Positions 27,428 to 37,575 of a stretch of 64,000 bases of DNA are shown here, in pieces. Position 1 is the first letter of the stretch. Each line of letters begins with the position of its first letter. Both the position numbers and the translations under genes were made by a program. The DNA is from Muribaculaceae bacterium Isolate-037 (Harlan). GTDB lineage: Bacteria > Bacteroidota > Bacteroidia > Bacteroidales > Muribaculaceae. The notes beneath the pieces were generated by a model. It had not been told where the DNA came from. It saw only the letters and a list, made by a program, of their open reading frames with translations, and did not search any database. The stretch spans positions 1-64,000 of the forward strand of contig RIAZ01000003.1 of assembly GCA_003762615.1 (NCBI GenBank), in the 5' to 3' direction.

Positions 27428-30400
27428 ATGAAGACAAAGCTTTGCCACTTCAAGTGGCTGTTGGTATCCTTCTTCTGCTTGATAGCGATGAGCGGAGCCG
27501 CACAGGTCACTGTCACAGGCGTTGTTACCGATGAAGCAGGTGAACCCCTGATCGGAGCCACCGTGCTTGAAAAAGGTAAACAGAACGGAGCAGCCACAGA
27601 CATTGACGGAAATTTCAAATTCAACGTCTCTTCATCAAATGCCACTCTCATGGTCTCTTATGTGGGATATGCCACACAGGAGGTCAAACTCAATGGTAAG
27701 ACCAACCTCACCATCGTACTGAAAGAGGATTCCCAGGTACTTGAGGATGTTGTTGTGGTCGGCTATGGCACACAAAAGAAATCCGACATCACGGGTTCTG
27801 TCGCTTCCCTTTCAGAAGCTCAGATGAAACAATCGATTGTCACCAATGCCGACCAGATGCTCCAGGGCAAGGTTGCAGGTGTGCAGGTGACACAGAACTC
27901 CGGTGCTCCCGGCGGTGCCACTTCAGTACGTATCCGTGGTGCAAGCTCACTCAACTCTTCTAACGAACCTCTCTATGTGATTGACGGCGTGCCTATGAGC
28001 GGCAGCAGCGACATCGGCGGGTTCGACTGGATGGGCGGCAGCAACGGTCAGACAAAGGTAAACCCGCTGGCAGCCATCGCCCCCTCCGACATCGTGAGCA
28101 TCGACGTGCTTAAAGATGCCTCCGCCTGTGCCATATATGGTGCGGCAGGTGCCAACGGTGTTGTGCTTGTGACTACCCGTCGCGGTTCTGCCGGACACAC
28201 CAACGTGACCTACGACGGATACGTGGCGTGGCAGCAGGTGGCAAAACGCCTCGACATGATGGATCTTCGTGAATACGCACTCTATCAGCAGCAGCTTCTC
28301 GCAGAGGGAGTGCTGAACAAAGGAAATTTTGACTCGACATACAGCGACATCTCCCTCCTCGGCAAAGGCACCGACTGGCAAGATGAGATCTTCCGCACAG
28401 CCTTCATGCAGAGCCATCAGGTGAGCGTCACCGGTGGTAATGAGAAAACAGTATATGCCATGAGCGGCGGCTGGATGCAGCAGGACGGTACGATCATCGG
28501 ATCTGACTTCTCACGCTTCAACACACGCTTCAACATCGACAACAATTTCACAAAATGGCTGAAAATTGGTGGTGCCCTCGCCTACACACGCACAGATGAG
28601 ACCATCACACGAAATGACGGTTCTGACGGTGTTATCATGCAGGCAATGACCATGATGCCCTCCGTGCCCGTGTATGACTACGACGGCAACTGGGCAGGTC
28701 CGAACACCGTCAACGGTGCATCGACATGGAACCCCGTGGCACTCGCCATGATGACCAACAACACTCTCCTCCGTCAGAAAATCAACGGTAACTTCTACGT
28801 AAGTGCCGATTTCCTGAAACACTTCACATTCCGCGCGGAATATGCTTTCGACGCTTCACAGAACCAGAACAAATCGTTCATACCACGCTATCAGTTCGGT
28901 CTCGTATCTAACGACATCAACCAGATGATGCAGCGTGAGGACCACAACTTCTTCTGGATGCAAAAAGACTACCTCACCTACAATCAAACCTTCAACGAGA
29001 AACATGACGTGACTGCGATGGTAGGTTTTGAGGTGTCAAAAGGCTCTTGGAACGGCACTCAGTTCATCAAGAACAATTTCACCAGCGACAACATCCATAT
29101 CATGGGATCTGACGGTGATTTCGTATCCAACACAGGATGGTCTGACGCCAACTCCTCCGCCTCTGTATTCGCCCGCGTGAACTACGGTTTCGACAACCGC
29201 TACCTCCTCACCGCCACAGTACGTCGTGACGGATCAAGCAAATTCGGTCCCAAGAACAAATGGGGTACATTCCCTTCAGTGGCTCTCGCATGGCGTCTCA
29301 TCCAGGAGAAATGGCTTCAGGACGTCAACTGGATCAGCAACCTTAAACTCCGTCTCGGCTACGGTAAGGTAGGTAACTCCAACATCAGCACCTATCTCTA
29401 CGGCTCATCCCTTCAGACGATACTCACCCCGATGGGTTCCGCCTACATTCCGAGCAACCTCTCCAATCCTAACCTGAAATGGGAGGCTTCGGAGCAATAC
29501 AACGTAGGTCTTGACTTCGCAGCCTTCAGCAACCGTCTCGAACTCACCGTTGACGGCTACATCAAGCAGACTCAGGATCTTCTTATGCAGACCTTCGTGC
29601 CCTCGCACATCGGCTCTAACTCTTGGGGCGAGATCAATACCCCGTATGCCAACATCGGTAAGACTCGCAACGTAGGTATCGACGTGCAGATCAATGCCCG
29701 TCCGGTCATCACACGCGACTTCATGTGGTCAAGTTCATTGACTCTCTCCCACAACCGCAACAAGATCGTTGCACTCAACGACGACTCTCAGCGAATCTAT
29801 GGCAATATCGACTGGTGGGCACCTTTCCAGACTGTAACAATGTTTGCTGTCGGACAGCCTATGGGCGTATTCTACGGATATGAGACAGAGGGTCTCTTCC
29901 AGAATGAAGCCGACATCCTCGGTCATGCCTCTCAGACAGGCAGCAAGGAGCCTTACAGCAACAAGATTGATAAGGTGTCGGGCGCATGGATCGGCGACCT
30001 CAAATTCAAAGACCAGAATGGCGATGGCGTGATAAATGATGCTGACCAGAAGATCATCGGCGACCCCAACCCGGATCTGACTTTCGGCTTCACCAACACA
30101 TTCTCTTGGAAGAACTTCGAACTTAACGTAGGTCTTACCGGTCAGATCGGCGGCGACATCCTCAACTGGGCACGCTACCGCACCGAAGGACTCAGCTCAA
30201 TCTGGGACAACCAGGCTGTAAGCGTTCTAAATCGCGCACAGACTGAGAAGATCGACCCCAATGGCAGCGACGACATCTCCAATCTCCAACTTGCAAAAGG
30301 TCATAACGGAATACCCCGCTTCTCCAACCTTGACGCCAACGGCAACCAGCGCATGAGCGACCGCTGGCTCGAGGATGCCTCTTACCTCCGCATTCAGAAC

Positions 30401-30622
30401 ATCTCACTCACCTACAATCTCCCCGAGAAATGGGCGAAGAAAGTGTTCATGCAGAGCGCGAGAATCTACTTCAACGTGCAGAACGTCTACACATTCACCA
30501 ACTACAGCGGATACGATCCGGAAATCGGTGCCTTCAATCAGAGTTCTCTTCTTCAGAACATTGACCGCGGCCGTTATCCCACTCCCCGCACATATACTAT
30601 CGGTCTTAACCTCTCCTTCTAA
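27428..30622 (+). CDS. SusC/RagA-family TonB-linked outer-membrane transporter (mannan)
   Basis: The 1,064-residue transporter imports oligosaccharides across the outer membrane with its SusD lid. A signal peptide is followed by a carboxypeptidase-D-like domain (VTGVVTDEAGEPLIGATVLEKG). A TonB-box-like region (LEDVVVVGYGTQKKSDITGSV), the plug (MLQGKVAGVQVTQNSGAPGG, VRIRGASSLNSSNEPLYVIDGVPM) and the barrel ending LNLSF follow. The SusD-like gene starts 21 nt later. Mannan specificity is inferred from the flanking GH5, GH26 and GH130 genes. Confidence 0.96.
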   Translation: MKTKLCHFKWLLVSFFCLIAMSGAAQVTVTGVVTDEAGEPLIGATVLEKGKQNGAATDIDGNFKFNVSSSNATLMVSYVGYATQEVKLNGKTNLTIVLKEDSQVLEDVVVVGYGTQKKSDITGSVASLSEAQMKQSIVTNADQMLQGKVAGVQVTQNSGAPGGATSVRIRGASSLNSSNEPLYVIDGVPMSGSSDIGGFDWMGGSNGQTKVNPLAAIAPSDIVSIDVLKDASACAIYGAAGANGVVLVTTRRGSAGHTNVTYDGYVAWQQVAKRLDMMDLREYALYQQQLLAEGVLNKGNFDSTYSDISLLGKGTDWQDEIFRTAFMQSHQVSVTGGNEKTVYAMSGGWMQQDGTIIGSDFSRFNTRFNIDNNFTKWLKIGGALAYTRTDETITRNDGSDGVIMQAMTMMPSVPVYDYDGNWAGPNTVNGASTWNPVALAMMTNNTLLRQKINGNFYVSADFLKHFTFRAEYAFDASQNQNKSFIPRYQFGLVSNDINQMMQREDHNFFWMQKDYLTYNQTFNEKHDVTAMVGFEVSKGSWNGTQFIKNNFTSDNIHIMGSDGDFVSNTGWSDANSSASVFARVNYGFDNRYLLTATVRRDGSSKFGPKNKWGTFPSVALAWRLIQEKWLQDVNWISNLKLRLGYGKVGNSNISTYLYGSSLQTILTPMGSAYIPSNLSNPNLKWEASEQYNVGLDFAAFSNRLELTVDGYIKQTQDLLMQTFVPSHIGSNSWGEINTPYANIGKTRNVGIDVQINARPVITRDFMWSSSLTLSHNRNKIVALNDDSQRIYGNIDWWAPFQTVTMFAVGQPMGVFYGYETEGLFQNEADILGHASQTGSKEPYSNKIDKVSGAWIGDLKFKDQNGDGVINDADQKIIGDPNPDLTFGFTNTFSWKNFELNVGLTGQIGGDILNWARYRTEGLSSIWDNQAVSVLNRAQTEKIDPNGSDDISNLQLAKGHNGIPRFSNLDANGNQRMSDRWLEDASYLRIQNISLTYNLPEKWAKKVFMQSARIYFNVQNVYTFTNYSGYDPEIGAFNQSSLLQNIDRGRYPTPRTYTIGLNLSF

Positions 30623-30643
30623 ACAATCTCACCGAATACAGAA

Positions 30644-32347
30644 ATGAAAAATATAATCAAAACTTCAGTCCTGTCTCTGATTATCGGCGGATCGCTCGTA
30701 TCCTGCAACGATTTCCTGACAATCGACCCCATCGACAAACCCGTACTGGAGACCTACTATACAACCCCGGCTGCTCTTCAGTCGACCACAATGGCTCTCT
30801 ATGCCTCCAAGACTTGGAGCAACTTCCACATGAATTTCCAGTGGAAGCTCGACATGATCAACGGCGACATCTACTATACCTATTCCGACGAGGGTCAGTG
30901 GTATTTCGGAACATACACATCCGTCAACCCCTATCTCAACGAGGGTTGGAAAGGTATTTACAACGTTATCCTTGATGCCAACAGCATCATCCACGACATA
31001 GTGCCAATCTGCGGCGGCACAATCACCCAGGCGGACAAGGATCAGGCCCTCGGAGAGGCGCGTGCAATGCGTGGATACTGCCACTACATGCTGGCTGAGG
31101 TATGGCATGACGTCCCCGTGATCGAGAACAACACCGAGATGATCTCATCAGGCAATCTCGATGTGCCGCGCAACACTCAGGCAAGCGTCTACCGCTTCGC
31201 AATGGAAGACCTTGACGCAGCCGTGGAGCTTCTTCCGGAAGAGACCACCGACAACTACCGTCTCAACAAGCGCAAGGCTCGCGCACTCCGTGCGAAACTC
31301 GCCGTCACAATGGCGGCTCACAAAGACTACGGCTATGACCGCGACGCTCTCTATGCGAAGGCTGCCGCCGATGCTCTCGACGTGATCGAGAACACTCAGG
31401 CTCTGACCCAGATCGACTTCTCCACCCTCTTTGACGTGGAGGCTAACAATGGTCCGGAATCAATCCTCGCAATACAGTGCGGTGTGCTTGGATACTCCTA
31501 CGGCAACGCACGCAATACGGCATGGAGCCGTTCAAGCGTGATAGCCGACCAGACATGGGGCGCAGGTAAGGGTCCGACTCTATCCCTACAGCAGATGTAT
31601 GACCGCAACGACAAACGCCGTATGTGGACCTACATGACCAACGGCGACGTCTATCCGATGCTCAACCGCGCAGGTGGTGGCTACACCTACCAATACGTGA
31701 GCCGCGACGGTAACGGCGACGTGCTCGAAGACCGCAACGAGATGCTTGCCCACATAAAGAAATACATCATCGGTAAGGGTGCTGACTGCGACGGAAATGT
31801 CGGAATTAATCAGGATGCCGCCAACAACATCTACCTCATGCGTCTCGCCGACGTCTACCTCACCTACGTTGAGGCAAAGATGGGCACAGCATCATCCACT
31901 TCCGACGCCACAGCAATGAAATACTACAACATGGTGCGCCAGCGTGCCGGTGTAGCTGAAGCATCATCCGTCACCTACATGGAACTCCTTAAAGAACGTC
32001 GTCGCGAACTCGCATTCGAGAGCCAAACTTGGTTCGACACCCAGCGTTATCGCTACCGTGAGGGTAATGCCGCCGCTCTCGAGATGCTCAACAACGGCTA
32101 CGGCACAGGGCTAAACCGTGCATCAATGATAGTGCCGGACTACAACAAATATCCGACAATCGACGCCTCGAACGAAAACAACCGCGACATCTACATCGTC
32201 GTAAGCAACACAGCCGACGGCGGACAGTATGATGAGATTCTTCTCACCGACCTGTCGTTTGTAGCACCCATCCCGGCTGCCGTATCGTCAAGTTCTCCGG
32301 CTCTCATGGGTGAGCCAGTCGACTACTATGGCGGGGCAGCTGAATGA
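30644..32347 (+). CDS. SusD/RagB-family surface glycan-binding lipoprotein
   Basis: The 567-residue lipoprotein (lipobox ending VSC at residue 21) is the lid of the SusCD importer. It has TPR-type helices and the family features ALGEARAMRGYCHYMLAEVWHDVPV and, near the C-terminus, LLKERRRELAFESQTWFDTQRY. It is coupled to the next gene by an ATGA overlap at its stop codon. Confidence 0.95.
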   Translation: MKNIIKTSVLSLIIGGSLVSCNDFLTIDPIDKPVLETYYTTPAALQSTTMALYASKTWSNFHMNFQWKLDMINGDIYYTYSDEGQWYFGTYTSVNPYLNEGWKGIYNVILDANSIIHDIVPICGGTITQADKDQALGEARAMRGYCHYMLAEVWHDVPVIENNTEMISSGNLDVPRNTQASVYRFAMEDLDAAVELLPEETTDNYRLNKRKARALRAKLAVTMAAHKDYGYDRDALYAKAAADALDVIENTQALTQIDFSTLFDVEANNGPESILAIQCGVLGYSYGNARNTAWSRSSVIADQTWGAGKGPTLSLQQMYDRNDKRRMWTYMTNGDVYPMLNRAGGGYTYQYVSRDGNGDVLEDRNEMLAHIKKYIIGKGADCDGNVGINQDAANNIYLMRLADVYLTYVEAKMGTASSTSDATAMKYYNMVRQRAGVAEASSVTYMELLKERRRELAFESQTWFDTQRYRYREGNAAALEMLNNGYGTGLNRASMIVPDYNKYPTIDASNENNRDIYIVVSNTADGGQYDEILLTDLSFVAPIPAAVSSSSPALMGEPVDYYGGAAE

Positions 32348-33714
32348 AGTCATCCAAACTTGTTTCAAAAAATCAGAAACCGATGAAAAATAATCTGAAA
32401 AACAATATAAGATATAGTTTTGTGGCTCTTTCCGGGTTGCTTCTTGCAGGCGGAATGATGTCGTGCAGCGAGACAGATGCCGACAAGGACAAGGGCGCCA
32501 CCCCGGTCATCAAGTATGCCCGTATGTGCGATATTGAGACTGCCGACTCCCTCGTGGTGAGCGCATCTCTCGGCACACGCCTCGCTTTCGTGGGCGACAA
32601 TCTCGGCGACGTGCAGCAGATATGGTTCAACGACCAGAAAGCAAAACTCAACCCTACAATGGTGACAAGCCACACAATCATCGTCGACATACCCAACGTG
32701 ATTCCGGGTGAGGTAACTAATAAAGCTCGATTCATCACATCGTCCGGCATAACCACGGAATACCCCTTCAACGTATCCGTGCCGGCTCCCCGTGTGGATG
32801 CCATGTCGTGTGAGTATGCCCATGCCGGATCTGTAGTGACACTCACCGGTGCCTACTTCGCAGATGATCCCAACGTGCCTCTGACCGTCACATTCCCCGG
32901 AAACGTTCCCGCCGAGATCCGCAGCATCGAGCAAGAGACGCTTCAAGTAGTGGTGCCGGAGGGTGCTGAGGAGGGTGCGATAACAGTATCTTCCATCTAT
33001 GGCGACGGGCTCAGTTCATTCCATTATCTCGACACACGAGGCATGATGTTTGACTTTGACGGTCTCACCGGACTCGGCAACCACGGCTGGCACAACGTGC
33101 CCATCGAAAATGACGGCACAGGCATCAGTGGCAACTATATCCGCCTCGGCGACGGTGCTACTACACTTGCCGGTGCAGATGCTTGGGACGATGGCAACTT
33201 CTCTTTCGAATATTGGGCAGGAAGCTGGAACACCCCGACCGACTACCCCGAACGCGAGGGCGTGCGTCTGTTTGATATCGTCGATTTCTCCGACTACAAC
33301 AACATGAGCCTGAAATTCGAACTTTGCATACCGGAAAATGCAGCATGGCAGTCATGTGCAATGCAGCTGATATTCGCTGGGACAGATAAAGTGTCGATGG
33401 GTAATGCCGGCACCGATATCTTCGGCAACACCGTGGCAGGTGCCAACAACAACTATCTCCAGACCACAATGGCACGCGGACTTTGGACACCTTGGACCAT
33501 CAACGAGGCATATCACACCGGCGGCGAATGGATTACCGTATCGCTACCGATCAAAGACTTCGTGTATGCCCCCGACGGCTCAGGCGCGACATCCTTCCTC
33601 GGCAGTGCATCCGACTTCGCAAGTTTCCAGATCTTCCTTTGGAACGGCGGTGTCACCGGAGTTGATTGCACCCCGATGCTGAAGATAGACAATATACGTG
33701 CGGTAAAGAACTAA
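32344..33714 (+). CDS. Surface glycan-binding lipoprotein (SusE-position), IPT/TIG plus beta-sandwich
   Basis: Up to 456 residues. A lipobox ends GMMSC. Then come one or two IPT/TIG Ig-like domains (about 50-230, with GTRLAFVGDNLGDVQQIWF and GSVVTLTGAYFADDP). A C-terminal beta-sandwich (MFDFDGLTGLGNHGWHNV ... MLKIDNIRAV) follows and resembles the glycan-binding domain of SGBP-B proteins from xyloglucan and mannan loci. Either the ATG at 32344, overlapping the SusD stop as ATGA, or the ATG at 32383, which gives a more normal lipoprotein signal, may be used. It should bind mannan at the surface. Confidence 0.85.
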   Translation: MKSSKLVSKNQKPMKNNLKNNIRYSFVALSGLLLAGGMMSCSETDADKDKGATPVIKYARMCDIETADSLVVSASLGTRLAFVGDNLGDVQQIWFNDQKAKLNPTMVTSHTIIVDIPNVIPGEVTNKARFITSSGITTEYPFNVSVPAPRVDAMSCEYAHAGSVVTLTGAYFADDPNVPLTVTFPGNVPAEIRSIEQETLQVVVPEGAEEGAITVSSIYGDGLSSFHYLDTRGMMFDFDGLTGLGNHGWHNVPIENDGTGISGNYIRLGDGATTLAGADAWDDGNFSFEYWAGSWNTPTDYPEREGVRLFDIVDFSDYNNMSLKFELCIPENAAWQSCAMQLIFAGTDKVSMGNAGTDIFGNTVAGANNNYLQTTMARGLWTPWTINEAYHTGGEWITVSLPIKDFVYAPDGSGATSFLGSASDFASFQIFLWNGGVTGVDCTPMLKIDNIRAVKN

Positions 33715-33750
33715 CCCGGAATACTTAAGCAATTAATATGCGATCAAGCA

Positions 33751-36057
33751 ATGAAAAAGATATATAAAATCACAGGCATGCTGATGATGTGCGCTGCCCT
33801 TTCCGCACCTATCATGACATCATGCAGCGACGATAATTACGACACCCAGCAGTATAAGGGAGGCGTAAACCTCAACGTCTGGGGACCGCGCCCCGTGGCA
33901 CGCGGCGGTGAACTCCGTTTCCTCGGTTCAGGCATGGACCGCATCACCTCAATCACCCTTCCGGGTGCCGGCGACGTGACCGACATATCCGTAGTCAGCA
34001 ATGAGGAGATACGCATCATCGTGCCTCAGAACGCTGAGCCGGGTAAAGTGGTGCTCCATCATGCCAACGGCGACATTGAATCTCTGACCGAGCTATCCTT
34101 CACCGAGCCGATCTCTCTCGACGAGATCTCTCCGATGACTGTGAAACCGGGTCAGCAGATCACACTCAGCGGCGATTATCTCAACCTCATCGAGGAGGTG
34201 ATATTCACCGACGAAGTGGCTGTCGGCATAAAGGATTTCATCACCCACACGCGTCAGGAGATCTCACTTGTGGTGCCGGCAGAGGCACAGACAGGCAAGA
34301 TCACCATCAGCGACGGTGGCGAACCTATCCCCAACCACATCCATTCCGAGGAGGACGTGACAATTGTGCTCCCGTCGGTTGAACGTGTCGCAGACCTCAC
34401 CAAGATCAAACCGGGCGAGACCGTCACCATCACTGTCAAAGATATCGACCTTGTGACAGCCGTGGAGATGCCTTCCGGCGAACAGGTGGAATTCAACGTC
34501 AATGAGGATAAACTCTCATTCGTGCTCCCCGCCGACGTGACCGACGGCACAATCTGTATGCTCCCGGCATCAGGCGTGAAAGTGGCAATCGCCACTATCG
34601 GTGTGGCACTCCCTGAAGAGGTAGTGGCTGATCCCGCATCCGCAATCTGGGGCGGCGACGTCATCAAGTTCAAGGGCATCAATATGGAGCTTGTCACAGG
34701 TGTGTCATTCCCCAACGTGGAGGAGATTGTCGTTCCCGACAACGTTACGCCCACAGAAATCAGCGTGACAGTTCCAGCCGGCACACAGAGCGGTAACGCC
34801 GTGCTACGCACAGCATCCGGTGGCGCGGTAGACGTGGAGATCTCCACTCTCAAACCGGAAGCAGTAGCCTACACACCGGCTCCCGCAGCACTCGCATCCT
34901 CATTGAAAGTGACCGGACGCAATCTTCAGAACGTGACTGCAATCACGTTTGGAGGTGCAGCTACAGTTGAAGTGACCGGAGCCACCGCCACAGAATTTAC
35001 TGTCAATATCCCTGCCACTCTCACTGCCGGAAGCAACACCGTCACATTGACACTCTCCAACGGCGAGACCATCGACACCGATGCAATCGAGCTTACAGCT
35101 CCCGAATGTGCATACGCCACCGAGCTTCCCGCAGAGGATGCCGAGATCAATGCCGGCGAGACATTCTCCATCATGATTGCAAATGCCGACAAACTCACCG
35201 GAGTTAAGGTCAACGGCAACGACGTGCAGTATATCCTCAACGGCAACCGACTGATCATACAGGTGCCGGAATCTGCCGGAAAGAACTCCACATTCACCCT
35301 CCTCTCATCCAACGGCGAGATCTCATACAACATCGCCTTCATCCCCGCCACCCATGTGGAGAACGTGATCTTCTCTGAGGTACGCGACCTCGGAAGCTGG
35401 GCAGGTGAAGATGCCGGTGGCGCATTCCGTCTCTACAAGAGCAGTTTCGAAGGCGTGCCCGCAGGTGCAAAGCTGGTGTTCCATATCTCACCCTACGACT
35501 ACACTCAGATTCAGGTGAACGATGCCAACTGGGGTCAGATGGCAATGCTTGAACCCGCTCAGACAGCCACTACAGCAGAATTTGAACTCTCTGCGGAAGT
35601 GCTCAACAGAATCCTTACCACCGATGACGGATGGTCAGAGACAGCTATGGTGATACAGGGTCAGGGCACAGTAGTCAGCAAGGTACACATCGAATGGGAG
35701 AACTCCCTTGAGACTGTGTTCTGGACCGGCAACGCTGACCTTACCGGATGGGGAGGTATGCAGGATTTCGCATGGAATGATGATGCAATCGCCAACATTT
35801 TCTCAACATGGAAACCCGGTCAGATCCTACGTGCCTACTACACCACCACCGGCGGCAGTCAGCCTTGTATCAAGTTCGGACGCGGTGAAGACTGGGCTAT
35901 GCTCCCCGGATCCGCACAGGAATACTATGACTGTCCGGCATCTCAGACAAACGTGGAATTTATCCTCACTGCCGACGACATCAACCAGCTCGTCAACAAC
36001 CACGGTCTGCTGATTCAGGGCAATGATATCATCCTGACCAAACTGACAATAGAATAA
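33751..36057 (+). CDS. Large surface glycan-binding lipoprotein with multiple IPT/TIG domains
   Basis: The 768-residue lipoprotein (lipobox ending MTSC at residue 25) carries a chain of about six Ig-like domains, each opening with a phrase such as VARGGELRFLGSGMDRI, VKPGQQITLSGDYLNLI, IKPGETVTITVKDIDLV or IWGGDVIKFKGINMELV. At the C-terminus two beta-sandwich modules of about 110 residues each (about 545-655 and 657-768) show the same order, ending VIQGQGTVVSKVHIEW and LIQGNDIILTKLTIE. This is consistent with a long stalk presenting two glycan-binding heads. It lies between the first glycan-binding lipoprotein and the GH26 genes, in the SusF position. Binding to mannan is inferred. Confidence 0.83.
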   Translation: MKKIYKITGMLMMCAALSAPIMTSCSDDNYDTQQYKGGVNLNVWGPRPVARGGELRFLGSGMDRITSITLPGAGDVTDISVVSNEEIRIIVPQNAEPGKVVLHHANGDIESLTELSFTEPISLDEISPMTVKPGQQITLSGDYLNLIEEVIFTDEVAVGIKDFITHTRQEISLVVPAEAQTGKITISDGGEPIPNHIHSEEDVTIVLPSVERVADLTKIKPGETVTITVKDIDLVTAVEMPSGEQVEFNVNEDKLSFVLPADVTDGTICMLPASGVKVAIATIGVALPEEVVADPASAIWGGDVIKFKGINMELVTGVSFPNVEEIVVPDNVTPTEISVTVPAGTQSGNAVLRTASGGAVDVEISTLKPEAVAYTPAPAALASSLKVTGRNLQNVTAITFGGAATVEVTGATATEFTVNIPATLTAGSNTVTLTLSNGETIDTDAIELTAPECAYATELPAEDAEINAGETFSIMIANADKLTGVKVNGNDVQYILNGNRLIIQVPESAGKNSTFTLLSSNGEISYNIAFIPATHVENVIFSEVRDLGSWAGEDAGGAFRLYKSSFEGVPAGAKLVFHISPYDYTQIQVNDANWGQMAMLEPAQTATTAEFELSAEVLNRILTTDDGWSETAMVIQGQGTVVSKVHIEWENSLETVFWTGNADLTGWGGMQDFAWNDDAIANIFSTWKPGQILRAYYTTTGGSQPCIKFGRGEDWAMLPGSAQEYYDCPASQTNVEFILTADDINQLVNNHGLLIQGNDIILTKLTIE

Positions 36058-36083
36058 AAGCTCCGAAATACTCATAAAGCCAT

Positions 36084-36121
36084 GATTCTCCGGAAGGGTT
36101 TGGCAATCCTTCCGGAGAATC
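36084..36121 (+). other. Intra-operon hairpin between binding protein and GH26
   Basis: GATTCTCCGGAAGG at 36084-36097 is perfectly complementary to 36108-36121 around a 10-nt loop, in an 82-bp gap inside the operon. An A-rich rather than T-rich sequence follows, so it is not a standard terminator. It may stabilise or process the mRNA and set different levels for the transport and enzyme genes. Confidence 0.65.
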
Positions 36122-36139
36122 AAAACAGAACAAGAAATA

Positions 36140-37543
36140 ATGAAAACAACTGCATATATTCTCGCGGGGGCACTCCTGTTTTCCGGTATCACATCCTGCG
36201 ACGACAGCCACAAACCGGATTGGAGCGAGACCGCTCCAGTAGACGTGAACGTGGTCAGCACCTCCATCGCAAACGGTGCCACTGTGAGCGCATCCACAGG
36301 GAGCATAACTGTGGAATACTCCACCGGAATCGTGCTTAACCCCGCTGTCGGCATAACGCTATCCGGCGGATCAATCGAATCGGTTGAGGTAAACGATAAC
36401 AAACTCACCGCATCCTTCAATCTGTCGAAAGGGAAGACATACGTATTCAATATCCCCTCACGTGCGGTAGCCGGCATAGGCACAAAGACCTTCGCTCCGG
36501 AGACCACCGTCACCTTCTCCACCGAAGGTGCTTCGATGATTATCGACTCCTCCCTTCTTACCCGATCTCTCACCAACCCCAACGCCACCGCCGAGGCTCA
36601 GAAAGTTTTCAACGTCCTTCTTGACAACTACGGCACAAAGCAGCTCTCAGGCGCAATGGGAGAAGTGGCATGGTCTACCCAGTTCACCGATCTTATCCAT
36701 TCCGCTACAGGCGAATATCCCGCAATCATCGGCTTCGACTATATCCATCTCGCATCCTCTCCTGCCGACTGGATCAACTACGGCGACATCACTCCGGTGA
36801 AGAACGCATGGGAAGCCGGAAGCATCCCAACCATTACATGGCACTGGAACGTGCCCAAATCGCAGGACGACCCCTCATTGGGCTATGATGCCTCTTCCGA
36901 TGCCTTCAATGCTGCTAACGTACTCATCGACGGCACTTGGGAAAATACAGTGGCGACTGCCGACGTTGAGAAAGTGGCAGGCTATCTGAAACTCCTTCAG
37001 GATGCCGGCATTCCGGTGCTCTGGCGTCCGTTCCATGAAGCTGCCGGCGACTACACTTGGGGAAGCTGGTTCTGGTGGGGCAACTCCGGTGTGGAGACCA
37101 CCAAACAGCTCTGGTCATGGCTCCGCGAGAAACTCACAGTGGAATATGGACTCAACAACCTGATATGGGTATGGACCGTACAGACTTCCGACGAAGGGAA
37201 ACCAGCATCCATGACAAAGATATCGGAGGCATATCCCGGAGATGATCTCGTCGACATAGTTGGTGCCGACCTATACGTGGATCCTCTTACAAACCAGACC
37301 TCACAGTTTGAAATCCTCTATAACCTCGTCAAAGGGAAGAAACTCGTCGCACTGACTGAATGTGGCAACCTTCTCGATGTGGAATCCGCCCTTGCTGATG
37401 GTGCTCTCTGGAGCTACTTCATGGGATGGTATGACCTTGACGACAACGGCAAGCCCGCCTTCGGCGAATGGAACACCAACAACGAATGGAAAACAGTGAT
37501 GGATAATCCTCTCGTCATCAACCGTGGTGACGTGACATTCTGA
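36140..37543 (+). CDS. Beta-mannanase, GH26, lipoprotein with N-terminal Ig-like domain
   Basis: The 467-residue lipoprotein (lipobox ending ITSC at residue 20) has a bacterial Ig-like (Big_5-type) domain at about 35-130 and a GH26 barrel from about 140. Acid/base Glu300 lies in VLWRPFHEAAGDYTWGSWFWWG and nucleophile Glu407 in VALTECGN. Lipidation plus a spacer domain suggest a surface enzyme that makes the first cuts in the polymer. A second GH26 gene follows 32 nt downstream. Confidence 0.94.
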   Translation: MKTTAYILAGALLFSGITSCDDSHKPDWSETAPVDVNVVSTSIANGATVSASTGSITVEYSTGIVLNPAVGITLSGGSIESVEVNDNKLTASFNLSKGKTYVFNIPSRAVAGIGTKTFAPETTVTFSTEGASMIIDSSLLTRSLTNPNATAEAQKVFNVLLDNYGTKQLSGAMGEVAWSTQFTDLIHSATGEYPAIIGFDYIHLASSPADWINYGDITPVKNAWEAGSIPTITWHWNVPKSQDDPSLGYDASSDAFNAANVLIDGTWENTVATADVEKVAGYLKLLQDAGIPVLWRPFHEAAGDYTWGSWFWWGNSGVETTKQLWSWLREKLTVEYGLNNLIWVWTVQTSDEGKPASMTKISEAYPGDDLVDIVGADLYVDPLTNQTSQFEILYNLVKGKKLVALTECGNLLDVESALADGALWSYFMGWYDLDDNGKPAFGEWNTNNEWKTVMDNPLVINRGDVTF

Positions 37544-37575
37544 TAACAGAGAGAATTATAACCAACCTAAATTAT

